Source: an uncultured Candidatus Melainabacteria bacterium (GTDB lineage Bacteria; Cyanobacteriota; Vampirovibrionia; Gastranaerophilales; Gastranaerophilaceae). Taken from it: a DNA stretch of 64,000 nucleotides. The translations under genes were made by a program, and so were the position numbers. Every line of letters starts with the position of its first letter. The first letter of the stretch is position 1. Below, in pieces: positions 9,365 through 18,103 of this stretch. The DNA lies in the NCBI GenBank assembly GCA_934754425.1, contig CAKVIN010000011.1, positions 1 through 64,000 on the forward strand, written 5' to 3'. The notes under the pieces are model-generated. The model saw only the letters and a program-made list of their open reading frames with translations. It was not told the origin of the DNA and searched no databases.

Positions 9365-10636
9365 TTATTTAATAATTTCACCCATCAATCGATTCTCAAC
9401 AAATTCTGTTATGCGAACTTGTTTAAGTGTGTTAAATTCTCCATCCGGTAGAAGAATGTTTAAATAATTTGGCGTAACCCCTTTGTATAATCCGGTTTTT
9501 TTATCGGGACGTTTTTCTATAAGAACTTCTGCAACATCTCCAATATTTGATTTTTGAAAAGCATCAAACTTTTCGGCAGAAATTTGTTTGATAATAGCTG
9601 CACGTTCTTCTTTTATCTTTTCATCCAAATGGCCGGATAATTTTTCCGCTATTGTTCCTTTTCTTATTGAATAAGGGAACGTGTGAATTTGACTTAGTTT
9701 TGATTTTTTCAAATTATCTATTGTTGTAGCAAATTCTTCTTCTGTCTCTCCTACAAATCCTGCTATAATATCACTTCCTAAAAATGGTTTGTTGAAGCGT
9801 GAAACAATATCTTCTATTTGTTCCAAATAATACTCAACTGTGTAATGCCTGTTCATGCGTTTTAATGTAGTATTACATCCTGATTGTAATGATAAGTGGA
9901 AATGTGGGCAGAATTTTTCACTCTGTTGTAGAAAATTCAAAAGTTCAGGTGTTATTTCATGTGGATTTAATGAACCTAAACGATAACGCTTAATATTTGT
10001 TTTATTTTCGATTTCTATTAATAAATTTAGTAATTCTTTTTTATGTTCCTTACCCCAAAGTCCTATATGAATGCCCGTTAATACAACTTCTTTGTATCCG
10101 GAATCAGCATATCTGTTTATTTCATTAATAATAAAATCAGACTCAGCACTTCTTGATTTACCACGGCCATAAGGAATTATACAATATGAACAGCGATTGT
10201 CACATCCGTCTTGAATTTTTAAACTAATTCTTGTTTTTGACGTATCATCCAATATAACTTCGCAAAATTTGTTTTCACTCATTAAATCTTTGACTGCGTA
10301 CGTTTCTTCATTAACTAATAAATTTGCAATATTAAATTTATCTTCATTTCCATAAACATAATCAATATAAGATTCTTGTAGAAGTTTTTCTTTTTCTATT
10401 TGCGCTATACAGCCTGTTAAAATAGTTTTTAACCCTTGATTATGAGCGTGACGTAACAAATACATTGCTTCATTATCACTTGTTTGTGTTACTGAACAAG
10501 AATTTAATATATAGTAATCTGCATCTTTTTGATTTTTTACTTCAGTAAAACCTGCTCCACAAAGTTTTTGAGCAACGATTTGCCCTTCAAATTGATTTGA
10601 TTTACATCCCATGGATTTTAGATAAAACTTTTTCAT
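9365..10636 (-). CDS. mtaB: tRNA t6A37 methylthiotransferase MtaB
   Basis: MtaB converts t6A to ms2t6A at tRNA position 37. The 423-residue protein has the UPF0004 domain with three cluster ligands (C11, C47, C76), the radical SAM triad C145-x3-C149-x2-C152 in G-C-D-N-R-C-S-Y-C, and a C-terminal TRAM-like region. The S-M-G-C-K-S-N-Q start is MtaB-like rather than MiaB-like (E-T-M-G-C-Q-M-N, as in the true miaB at 28738). Both enzymes therefore occur here, giving thiomethylation of both A37 classes. Transcribed alone on the minus strand. Confidence 0.93.
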   Translation of the reverse strand: MKKFYLKSMGCKSNQFEGQIVAQKLCGAGFTEVKNQKDADYYILNSCSVTQTSDNEAMYLLRHAHNQGLKTILTGCIAQIEKEKLLQESYIDYVYGNEDKFNIANLLVNEETYAVKDLMSENKFCEVILDDTSKTRISLKIQDGCDNRCSYCIIPYGRGKSRSAESDFIINEINRYADSGYKEVVLTGIHIGLWGKEHKKELLNLLIEIENKTNIKRYRLGSLNPHEITPELLNFLQQSEKFCPHFHLSLQSGCNTTLKRMNRHYTVEYYLEQIEDIVSRFNKPFLGSDIIAGFVGETEEEFATTIDNLKKSKLSQIHTFPYSIRKGTIAEKLSGHLDEKIKEERAAIIKQISAEKFDAFQKSNIGDVAEVLIEKRPDKKTGLYKGVTPNYLNILLPDGEFNTLKQVRITEFVENRLMGEIIK

Positions 10637-10708
10637 GACTATTTGATTTTAGCATAAAAAAAAGTTATTAAAATTTAGTATTTTTAGATGAGAAATATTG
10701 TTACAAAC

Positions 10709-10737
10709 TTGATTAATTGTGTTGTATGTATTAAAAT
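10709..10737 (+). promoter_or_regulatory. Sigma-70 promoter for the lipoprotein-lgt-OmpH operon
   Basis: TTGATT (10709-10714), 17-nt spacer, TAAAAT (10732-10737). It gives a leader of about 30 nt before the ATG at 10777. Confidence 0.55.
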
Positions 10738-10776
10738 ACCAATAAATTGAATTTTGTGTAGAGGGAATTTGTTGAT

Positions 10777-11352
10777 ATGAAGAAAGCTTTAATGATTGCA
10801 TCTGTACTTATTGTTGCGGTGATTTCTACCGCTTGTATAAATAATATGGCAGTGCAAGAACTTAATAATAAAGCGGCAGAATATATGCAAAAAGGTGATT
10901 ATGAATCTGCAATGAATCGTCTTCAAGCTAGTTTAGACTTAGATTCTACTATGTATGAAACGTATTATAATTTAGGTGTTGCTGCAATAAATGCTCAAAA
11001 ATATGATAAAGCAATCGAAGCATTAGAAAATGGTATTAAGATAAAAAGTGATTTTGCAGATTTTTATTATTCATTAGGAATCGCACAAAATAGTATGGCT
11101 GATGAAATTTTAGATAAAAATGAAACTTCTGATGATGAAAATAATGTGGATGTAAAAAAATCTGAAAAAGTATCAAAAGAAATTTCTGCAGAAGATAAAT
11201 CAAAGGTAGAAGAATTGAAAAAACAAGCATTGGATAATCTTAAAAAGTATTATTCAATGAATTCTAATGCACAAGATAAAGAAGATGTGGAAAAATTGAT
11301 TGCAGAAATAAATTCGTATTTTACCGGTGATGTTCAGAAGGTTGAGGAATAA
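10777..11352 (+). CDS. TPR-repeat lipoprotein
   Basis: A 191-residue predicted lipoprotein: basic start, hydrophobic helix and a lipobox ending in Cys20 (I-S-T-A-C). Residues 25-95 form two to three tetratricopeptide repeats (A-A-E-Y-M-Q-K-G-D-Y-E-S-A; Y-N-L-G-V-A-A), followed by a charged linker and a last helix. TPR lipoproteins act as protein-protein scaffolds at the membrane. Its stop codon overlaps the start of lgt (TAATG), the enzyme that would lipidate it. No ligand can be assigned. Confidence 0.82.
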   Translation: MKKALMIASVLIVAVISTACINNMAVQELNNKAAEYMQKGDYESAMNRLQASLDLDSTMYETYYNLGVAAINAQKYDKAIEALENGIKIKSDFADFYYSLGIAQNSMADEILDKNETSDDENNVDVKKSEKVSKEISAEDKSKVEELKKQALDNLKKYYSMNSNAQDKEDVEKLIAEINSYFTGDVQKVEE

Positions 11353-12134
11353 TGTTTGAGTCACCTTCACAAATTTTGTGTACAATATTTGGCTTAAATA
11401 TATATTATTATGGAATAATAATGGCTATTGCTATTTCAATAGGAACTTTGGTTTCTGATTGGGCTGGGTCAAAATATTTTGGATTTAAGAAAGAAACTAT
11501 TATTGATTTAGCTCCATATTTAATTATTTTTGGAATTCTTGGAGCAAGAGTCTATTATTGTGCTTTAAATTATGATTTTTATTTGAGATTTCCAACGGAA
11601 ATTATTGCAATAAGACATGGCGGTATTTCAATTCATGGTGCAATTATAGGTGGCGCAATAGGTTTATTATTGTTTGCAAAACGTCATAAACTTAATATAA
11701 AAAAGCTATTTGATGCAACAGTAGTTGGTTTACCTTTAGCACAAGCAATTGGTAGATGGGGAAATTTCTTTAATTCTGAAGCGTTTGGTTCTCCTACAGA
11801 ATTACCGTGGAAATTGTATATAGCTCCACAATATAGACCGATTCCTTATCAAAACAATCAATTTTTTCATCCGACATTTTTATATGAATGTATTTTAGAT
11901 ATTATAATTTTTGTAATTATATATTTTGTTGTAAAAAACAATAAGATTATAAAAGACGGAAATCTGGTTTTGATGTATTTATGTTTGTATTCTATCGTTC
12001 GTATAATTGTTGAATCGTATAGAATTGATAGTGTTAAATACGTTTTAGGTTTGCCAGTTGCAATATTTGTATCCGTGGGTATAATTGTTTTATCAATAAT
12101 TTTGTTTCTAATAAATAATAAACAAAGGAGTTAG
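11352..12134 (+). CDS. lgt: Prolipoprotein diacylglyceryl transferase
   Basis: Lgt transfers diacylglycerol from phosphatidylglycerol to the lipobox Cys of prolipoproteins, the first step of lipoprotein maturation, in the inner membrane. The 260-residue protein has about seven hydrophobic helices, H-G-G-I-S-I-H-G-A near residue 95 and the Lgt signature G-R-W-G-N-F-F-N-S-E-A-F-G near 135. It overlaps the upstream lipoprotein gene by one base and is followed 1 bp later by the OmpH gene, so all three are translated from one message. Confidence 0.96.
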   Translation: MFESPSQILCTIFGLNIYYYGIIMAIAISIGTLVSDWAGSKYFGFKKETIIDLAPYLIIFGILGARVYYCALNYDFYLRFPTEIIAIRHGGISIHGAIIGGAIGLLLFAKRHKLNIKKLFDATVVGLPLAQAIGRWGNFFNSEAFGSPTELPWKLYIAPQYRPIPYQNNQFFHPTFLYECILDIIIFVIIYFVVKNNKIIKDGNLVLMYLCLYSIVRIIVESYRIDSVKYVLGLPVAIFVSVGIIVLSIILFLINNKQRS

Positions 12135-12135
12135 G

Positions 12136-12582
12136 ATGAAAAGAATTTTATCAATATTAGTTATATCATTTACGATGTTATCATTGCCGGTTTTTGCCGT
12201 ACCGGAAGCACAAAAAATTGCGGTAGTAGATATTCAAAAAGTTGTTTCTGCATCAGCGCAGGTTAAGGCATTAAAATCATCACAAGAAAATAAGAATAAA
12301 GAACTTGCTGCGTTTATTAAAAAAGCTCAAGAAGATGTTAATAAACAAACTGATGTTAACAAGAAAAAGTCTTTGGCTGAGTCTTATGAAAAACAATTGA
12401 AAACAAAAAGAGAAGCTAATATAAAAGATTACACTGCGAAATTAAAAGCAGCAGATGCAAACATAACAGCACAAATTGGTAAAAAAGCATCAGAGTTAGG
12501 ATATACAATGGTTGTTCCTAAATCAACCGTAGTATGGGGCGGTGATGATATTACTGATGTAGTTTTAAAAGGTATTAAATAG
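12136..12582 (+). CDS. OmpH/Skp-family periplasmic protein
   Basis: 148 residues with a cleavable signal peptide (cleavage likely after A21 in P-V-F-A). The mature part opens with I-A-V-V-D-I-Q-K-V, the Skp/OmpH signature, then a long Lys/Ala/Gln-rich coiled coil (about 45-110) and a short beta tail. Skp family members are trimeric chaperones that carry outer-membrane proteins through the periplasm. Its place after lgt fits an envelope-biogenesis operon. The ATG follows AAAGGAG. Confidence 0.85.
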   Translation: MKRILSILVISFTMLSLPVFAVPEAQKIAVVDIQKVVSASAQVKALKSSQENKNKELAAFIKKAQEDVNKQTDVNKKKSLAESYEKQLKTKREANIKDYTAKLKAADANITAQIGKKASELGYTMVVPKSTVVWGGDDITDVVLKGIK

Positions 12583-12585
12583 CAG

Positions 12586-13617
12586 ATGAAAGCAGTTCTT
12601 TTTTACGGACCACAAGATATAAGATATGAAGAAACAAGAATTAAACCTTTAGAAAAAGGGGAAATTCTAGTTAAAATAAAAGCCGCATTGACTTGTGGTA
12701 CTGATGTTAAGACTTTTAGACGAGGGCATCCGGTTTTAATTAAAAATATTCCGTCTGGTTTTGGACACGAATTCTCCGGAGTAGTAGAAAAAGTTGCAGA
12801 TGACGTAAAAAATGTAAAAGTCGGCGATAGAGTAGTTTGTGCAAATTCAGCACCTTGCGGAGATTGTTTTTATTGTAAGCGTGGTGAATATAATCTTTGT
12901 GAAAATTTGGATTTGTTAAATGGTGCATATGCTGAATATATTGTAGTTCCGGAAAGAATTGTAAGAAAAAATACACTTATACTTCCGCCAAGTTTACCTT
13001 TCGAAAAAGCAGCATTTTCAGAACCATTGGCAAATGTTGTGCATGGGGTTGAAAGAACAAATATTCAAGCTGGACAAACTGTTGGTATTATTGGAATTGG
13101 ACCAATAGGTTTGATGTTTGCGAGGTTGTGTAAGTTAAAAGGTGCAAGAGTCATTGTTGCCGGTAGAAATCCTATTAAGTTAAAATTGGCAGAAGAATTT
13201 GCACAGGTTGATGAAATAGTTGATTTAAAAAAATATTCTAATCCTGAAATTATATTTAAAGATTTTTCTGATGAAAAACGAGGTTTAGATGTCGCAATAG
13301 AATGTGTTGGCATGCCTGAAATTTGGGAACTTGTTTTCTCTTGCGTTCGTCCAGGAGGAACAGTGCATTTCTTTGGTGGATGTAAATCCGGTTCAAAGGT
13401 TACATTTGATACTACAAAAATGCACTATGGTGATATAAGACTTATGAGTGTGTTCCACCATACTCCTAAATATTTTAGACAAGCTCTTGATTTGATTTCA
13501 ACAGGGGATGTAGAAGTTGAAAAATTAATCACAGCAGAGTTACCGCTTGATAAAGTACAATACGCAATGGAACAACATATTGCAGGAAATGCGATTAAGT
13601 TTTTAATTAGACCTTAG
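12586..13617 (+). CDS. Zinc-dependent medium-chain alcohol dehydrogenase
   Basis: 343 residues of the MDR family. Catalytic zinc ligands C37 and H61-E62 (G-H-E-F-S-G) are present, as are the four structural-zinc Cys C91, C94, C97, C105, and the NAD(P)-binding G-x-G-P-I-G-L. Closest in character to threonine/sorbitol/polyol dehydrogenases; substrate cannot be assigned. It starts 3 bp after the OmpH stop with a poor ribosome site, so expression probably depends on translation of the upstream gene. Functional link with the envelope genes is not obvious. Confidence 0.87.
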   Translation: MKAVLFYGPQDIRYEETRIKPLEKGEILVKIKAALTCGTDVKTFRRGHPVLIKNIPSGFGHEFSGVVEKVADDVKNVKVGDRVVCANSAPCGDCFYCKRGEYNLCENLDLLNGAYAEYIVVPERIVRKNTLILPPSLPFEKAAFSEPLANVVHGVERTNIQAGQTVGIIGIGPIGLMFARLCKLKGARVIVAGRNPIKLKLAEEFAQVDEIVDLKKYSNPEIIFKDFSDEKRGLDVAIECVGMPEIWELVFSCVRPGGTVHFFGGCKSGSKVTFDTTKMHYGDIRLMSVFHHTPKYFRQALDLISTGDVEVEKLITAELPLDKVQYAMEQHIAGNAIKFLIRP

Positions 13618-13633
13618 TTGTTAAACAAAAACA

Positions 13634-15226
13634 TTATTTTTCAATTCTTAAATGTCTGTTAGGTTCTTCACCAATAGAACGGCTTTGAAGGTTATATTGT
13701 TCAACAAGTTCGTGTTGAAGTTTTCTTATTTGAGCATTTTGTGGGGCTAAATCGACAAGATTTGCACCGTCAAGCACTTTTTTTATTCCTAATTTTGCTT
13801 CATCAAGTGCTTTTTCCGTTTCGTCTGTGTATCCAGTTAAAGACTCAACATCTCCAGGTTGGATATCAAGTGCGTCTTTCAAAACTTTTTGAATTTGAGC
13901 CATAGAGTTGGTTTTAACATAAAATATTTGAACACGATATTCTTTTGCAGTGCTTAATATTTTTGCACCACCTTTTGCAAAGTTTTTATGCGCAATTACA
14001 ATGTCTGCATCTTCTACGTTTCTGATAATTTCTACATTCAAATTTAGTCGTTCTATTAATTTTTCAACAATTGTTCTTGATACAGCGTACAAGTATAATT
14101 TTTTGAGTGGTTTTGCTTGTTCGACATATTTCTGTCTGGAAAAAGAGAAGTTCATTTTGTTATCTTCTGGGGTTTGAGAAGCGATTTTACTATCTTTTGT
14201 ATTTACTTCTTGTTGTAAATCAGGTAAAACAACTTTTTCTACATCTTTTTGTTCTACTTTTCTTATTTCAGGACGAATTGGCCATCCTCTCAATATGTAA
14301 TCTACGGCTTCTGATGTGTTTTTATATACTGCCAAAGTATTTCTGTCAAGAATTTCGATTACAATATCAAAAGTAGGTTGTTTTTCTCTTTCCAGAACTG
14401 TTTTTTGTGAAGCTCTTCTTTTAGCTTCATCATCACCTAATGTTACTGATTGAATACCACCTACTAAATCTGAAAGAGTAGGGTTTTTTATTAAACTTTC
14501 AAGACAGTTTCCGTGTGCGGTTGCAATTAACATAACCCCACGTTCTGCAATTGTTCTTGCTGCTTGCGCTTCCGGTTCTGTGCCGATTTCATCAACTACA
14601 ATTACTTCAGGAGTGTGGTTTTCGACCGCTTCTATCATAATGTCTTTTTGGTATTCCGGCTGAGAAACTTGCATTCTTCTTGCAGAGCCGACAGCAGGAT
14701 GCGGTACATCACCATCACCTGCAATTTCATTTGAAGTATCAACAATAACGACACGTTTTCCAAGTTCATCTGCTACAAGGCGAGAAATCTCTCTTAATTT
14801 TGTAGTTTTACCAACCCCTGGAGGACCTAAAAATAAAATACTTTTACCTTGTGTGCAAATATCTTTAATGCAAGCAATCGTACCTGTTACAACACGACCG
14901 ATACGACAAGTCAACCCAACTACTTTCCCTTGACGATTTCTAATAGCACTAATTCTGTGAAGTGTTCCAGGTATGCCGGAACGATTGTCATGGGTGAATT
15001 CTTGTAGATGTGAAGTTACGAATAAAATATCTTCGTCATTGATAAAATCGCAAGCAAGTTTTTCTATTTTTCCACCAGCGTGACGAACTTCTGGAACTCT
15101 ACCAATGTCCAGAACAATTTCGATTACATCATCAAGTTGATTACACGACAAATTATTCACAACTTTTTGGGGCATAACTGCTAAGAGTCGTTCGAGGTCA
15201 TTTTGAAATTGTAAATTGCTCATCAT
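13634..15226 (-). CDS. Ycf45-type AAA ATPase with R3H nucleic-acid-binding domain
   Basis: 530 residues. An N-terminal region precedes an ATPase resembling SpoIIIAA/secretion ATPases: Walker A G-P-P-G-V-G-K-T-T (134-142) and Walker B V-I-V-V-D-E-I-G near 213. The last 30 residues form an R3H domain with R-x3-H (I-R-K-L-Q-H) and S-I-G-E-E-P-N-R-H. Chloroplast Ycf45 and its cyanobacterial homologues share this arrangement; R3H domains bind single-stranded nucleic acid. The cellular role is not known. Two adjacent ATG codons are possible starts. Its presence is one reason to place this genome near Cyanobacteria. Confidence 0.88.
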   Translation of the reverse strand: MMSNLQFQNDLERLLAVMPQKVVNNLSCNQLDDVIEIVLDIGRVPEVRHAGGKIEKLACDFINDEDILFVTSHLQEFTHDNRSGIPGTLHRISAIRNRQGKVVGLTCRIGRVVTGTIACIKDICTQGKSILFLGPPGVGKTTKLREISRLVADELGKRVVIVDTSNEIAGDGDVPHPAVGSARRMQVSQPEYQKDIMIEAVENHTPEVIVVDEIGTEPEAQAARTIAERGVMLIATAHGNCLESLIKNPTLSDLVGGIQSVTLGDDEAKRRASQKTVLEREKQPTFDIVIEILDRNTLAVYKNTSEAVDYILRGWPIRPEIRKVEQKDVEKVVLPDLQQEVNTKDSKIASQTPEDNKMNFSFSRQKYVEQAKPLKKLYLYAVSRTIVEKLIERLNLNVEIIRNVEDADIVIAHKNFAKGGAKILSTAKEYRVQIFYVKTNSMAQIQKVLKDALDIQPGDVESLTGYTDETEKALDEAKLGIKKVLDGANLVDLAPQNAQIRKLQHELVEQYNLQSRSIGEEPNRHLRIEK

Positions 15227-15352
15227 TCTTATATTAAATGCCTTTCTGCTTTCGCATTTGGCTGATAACGATTCAACTTTGATCTCCTAATTTTATTATA
15301 ACATATTTTTCAAAAAACTACATATATATTTTTGTATAAAATTTTTCTTATA

Positions 15353-15388
15353 AATAAAAAACGGAACTGTATAAGTTCCGTTAAAATA
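15353..15388 (-). terminator. Intrinsic terminator after the EF-hand-like gene
   Basis: AACGGAACT and AGTTCCGTT pair around TAT; on the minus strand the stem is followed by a T-run. It lies downstream of the 99-aa gene that ends at 15446. Confidence 0.8.
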
Positions 15389-15445
15389 TCTTTTTCTTTA
15401 TTATTTTCTCTGTCTCTCGTGTTTGTCTCTCTCTCGTAATATTTT

Positions 15446-15745
15446 TTAAGCTTTGCTTTCACCTTTATCTTGTACTTTTGTAGCTTCTTCTTTTTGTTTT
15501 TCTTTATCTGCTACATCATTCTTTTTATCTTGTTCTTCTTCGAACATAGTTGCAAATTTTACATATAAATCTGTGTCATCCATAATTTCATCAAGCTCTA
15601 AATAATTGTTCTCATCTGTATTTGCTTCTTGAAATTCATCTCTAGAAATGTCATACTTTTTAGCATCATTTTGAGTTAATTTATTTGCACCAACGGTTTT
15701 TATAATAAAGTTTTTCAATACGTTTGCATTAATATTAGTTGACAT
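15446..15745 (-). CDS. Small acidic protein with an EF-hand-like loop, 99 aa
   Basis: Residues 42-53 read N-T-D-E-N-N-Y-L-E-L-D-E, which fits a 12-residue EF-hand calcium loop (acidic/Asn at 1, 3, 5, hydrophobic at 8, Glu at 12), although position 6 is Asn instead of Gly. Helices flank it, so one EF-hand unit is plausible. The C-terminal third is Lys/Glu/Asp-rich and probably disordered. No signal peptide. AAGGAG precedes the ATG. The gene has a complete two-box promoter and its own terminator, so it is a regulated single-gene unit. Function unknown. Confidence 0.78.
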   Translation of the reverse strand: MSTNINANVLKNFIIKTVGANKLTQNDAKKYDISRDEFQEANTDENNYLELDEIMDDTDLYVKFATMFEEEQDKKNDVADKEKQKEEATKVQDKGESKA

Positions 15746-15774
15746 ATTTTTGTCTCCTTATTCATTTGTTTCAT

Positions 15775-15847
15775 CTTACATATATATAAAGTATTTATAA
15801 AATATCTAATTTCACAAGTGAATAAATTCTTTACAAAACTTAATAAT
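15775..15847 (-). promoter_or_regulatory. Two-box promoter element, copy A
   Basis: Box 2 on the plus strand is CTTACATATATATAAAGTAT (15775-15794), so the minus-strand reading ends ATACTTTATATATATGTAAG. Box 1 is TTACAAAACTTAATAAT (15831-15847). AAAGTAT and TTACAAA start 43 nt apart. The nearest gene start is 30 nt downstream. Confidence 0.7.
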
Positions 15848-15946
15848 ATAAGTTCCCTGCGTTCAAGAAGCAATCGCAACACTAAAATCTTGAAGTTTTG
15901 TTTGAGTGTTATATTATAAAAATTTTCTTAATTAACTTAAAAATGC

Positions 15947-16805
15947 TTATTTAATAATTGTAAAGTTAAACTTAACTTTATTTAACAATTCTTTTTCTAA
16001 ATTTTTAGCAAATTCTAATAAATTTTCTGTTACAATTTCTCTATTATGAATTTTTAAATCATATTTGCCAGAATTGTCCTCTAGAAATTCTTTAATTTGA
16101 CTATATTTTGTACTGTAATTTATCTTAATACTGTTATTGGTTTGTTGGTTAATTAATACTCCTAACACTTGTGATAATAAATGCTTATCGGCATCCAGTC
16201 GCAAGCACTCTAATAAATTGTTTACAGGAATATTATTTAATTCTTTATAGTATGCATATATTTTCACTTTTCGTTCAAGAGTTTCAGGAGACAGACAAAA
16301 TAGACTAGGCTGTTTTAATGCAACATTCGTGAATTCTTTTTTTGTGATTTTAAATTTATTAGCAGATTCTGTAATTCTTTTATCTAATGTTTCAGGAGAC
16401 ATACAAAATAGACAAGGTTGTTTTAATGCAGCATTCGTAAATTCTTTTTTTTGTAATATCAAATCTCTTAGCAGATTCTGTAATATTTTTATCCAATGTT
16501 TCTAATTTTTTATCAAAAAATTCTGGAGTTTTTTGTGCAATTTTTAAAAATTCTTCCTCATTTACTTCAAATCTTTCAGCGAATTTTTTAATCTTACTTT
16601 GTAGTTCAGGAGTAATTTCAATTTGTTTTTTCTGAATTGCAATTTGGGCTTTACCGTTTGAAGTTTCAACAGAACTAATAATTCTTTCGGATGTGCTATC
16701 TTTAGTCAGTGGATTTGAAACAGGCTTTTGCTCTTTTTTCCCTCTAAAATTGACTAATGTATTAAATCTACTATAAAAAATATTTTGACCAGCTAAAATG
16801 TTCAT
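15947..16805 (-). pseudogene. mTERF-like 36-aa helical-repeat protein, interrupted by a frameshift
   Basis: Two overlapping reading frames (16805-16392 and 16462-15947) are halves of one gene. Three 36-residue repeats are recognisable, each with a central Pro at position 16 (T-K-K-E-F-T-N-V-A-L-K-Q-P-S-L-F is typical). The frame breaks in repeat 2 at a run of eight A on the coding strand (16445-16452); the same place in repeat 3 has seven A and stays in frame. Removing one A gives a protein of about 285 residues. Helix-Pro-helix units of this spacing resemble mTERF nucleic-acid-binding repeats (inference). The N-terminus contains the V-N-F-R-G motif near residue 18. The C-terminal 100 residues are unrecognised. 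Decay, read error and slippage are all possible. Confidence 0.7.
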
Positions 16806-17117
16806 TCTGTTGTATTACCTTTCTAATATTCGTTTTATTAAATGTAAAATTTGTAAAAATATTTTATTGCCTTTTTTATTTCTTTTTTACAAAATTTTAC
16901 ATAAAATTGAATTAATAATATAAACATGAAAATGGTTAGGTGAAAATCATCTAATGAAAAGTTTAATAATGTTGCATTTTAATGTAGAATCTAGTCTGGT
17001 CTCCAACTTTAGTTATAGGCTAAATTTAAAATAATCATCTATTCTAATGATTTATTTTACTTGTAAAATTGTTAATCTTAATATGTAAAAGAGTCTGAGA
17101 ATATAGAAAGGAATCGT
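16806..17117. other. Intergenic gap, no gene seen
   Basis: This 312-bp AT-rich divergent gap separates the repeat-protein gene (minus) from the 202-aa gene (plus). It contains several TTTGTAAAA/TTTTACA stretches but no complete two-box element, no convincing -35/-10 pair and no hairpin terminator. Confidence 0.5.
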
Positions 17118-17726
17118 ATGAAAATTAACAATGTAGGTTTAAGCCTTGGTAAAAAGAGCGTTAATCCATTCAGAACATCTCGTAATTCGACTACAAACCC
17201 ATTTCAAAACGTGAGCTTTGAAGGTCGTACATTAGATTTAGAATTCGCTGATGTTTTTGAATCAAAAAAGGTTAACAAGATGAAAATGATTTCATCTTCT
17301 GTTGCTGGAAGTATGAATAAAATTCGTTCTTGCATTCCAGAGTCTATTGTAAATTTTGTAAATAGAGTTAGAGAAGGTGTTTCTAACGCATGGAATTATG
17401 CAAAAAGCAAAGAGGTTAATATCCCTGGAATGAAGGCAATCTCAGAAACTTTGAATAAAGAAATCAAGATGCCGGAATTAAATATCGGAAAGAATATATC
17501 AGAATCAGTATCTAGTTTTGGTAAAGGAATTTCTGATAAAATGTCATTCTTAAATACTGATATTACTGATATCGGTAAAGGTTTGTCTGATAAATGGAGT
17601 TCTTTGATAAACAAGATACATTCTTCAAACGATCATGTAAAAATTTCAAAAGACATGCGTGTTGCTGATTTGAGGAGCATGTGGCAAAATGAATTAAAGA
17701 CTATATCTGAAAGTGAGGCTGCATAA
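17118..17726 (+). CDS. Hypothetical protein with N-terminal V-S-F-E-G motif, 202 aa
   Basis: Not recognised. The first 35 residues are Ser/Asn/Lys-rich and end in N-V-S-F-E-G-R (31-37), the short motif also found near the N-termini of other accessory proteins in this window. The remainder contains repeated S-x-x-x-K-G-I/L-S-D-K-x-S segments (about 130-165) that suggest amphipathic helices. No membrane segment. GAAAGGAAT precedes the ATG. The stop overlaps the next start (TAATG), so the two are coupled. Confidence 0.75.
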   Translation: MKINNVGLSLGKKSVNPFRTSRNSTTNPFQNVSFEGRTLDLEFADVFESKKVNKMKMISSSVAGSMNKIRSCIPESIVNFVNRVREGVSNAWNYAKSKEVNIPGMKAISETLNKEIKMPELNIGKNISESVSSFGKGISDKMSFLNTDITDIGKGLSDKWSSLINKIHSSNDHVKISKDMRVADLRSMWQNELKTISESEAA

Positions 17727-18082
17727 TGAATAAAAATATTGCTGAAATTATTAACGCATTAGCAGCGCATGAAGATAATTCTTCAATTCAAGTATTGGAA
17801 GAATTAGGAACAAATTCTCCTGATAATGAAATTAGAGAATATACATCTCGTGCTTTAGTAAAGAAAAATATGCATGATTCATTAAAGGTCGTTATTGTAA
17901 ATCAAGGTAAAGGTATAAATGACCTTTCTCCTTCTGTCGCAATGAGCACTATTAATGAAATTCTTTCTTTAAAAGATAAATCAGAAGTTATAAAGATTCT
18001 TGATGATACAATCAATATGCATTCTGATGAATCTGTTAAGGAAAATGCACGTTCAGTTAAGTCATTGTTAGCTTTAAGCTAA
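17726..18082 (+). CDS. Hypothetical helical protein, 118 aa
   Basis: Translation is coupled to the preceding gene by a one-base TAATG overlap. The sequence is entirely helical by pattern, with short helix pairs (A-L-A-A-H-E-D-N-S; S-V-K-E-N-A-R-S-V-K) like HEAT or armadillo units, though no family can be named. No signal peptide or cysteine. It may form a complex with the 202-aa neighbour (inference from coupling). A strong terminator follows. Confidence 0.72.
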   Translation: MNKNIAEIINALAAHEDNSSIQVLEELGTNSPDNEIREYTSRALVKKNMHDSLKVVIVNQGKGINDLSPSVAMSTINEILSLKDKSEVIKILDDTINMHSDESVKENARSVKSLLALS

Positions 18083-18103
18083 ATATTTAAATTTAAATCT
18101 TAT

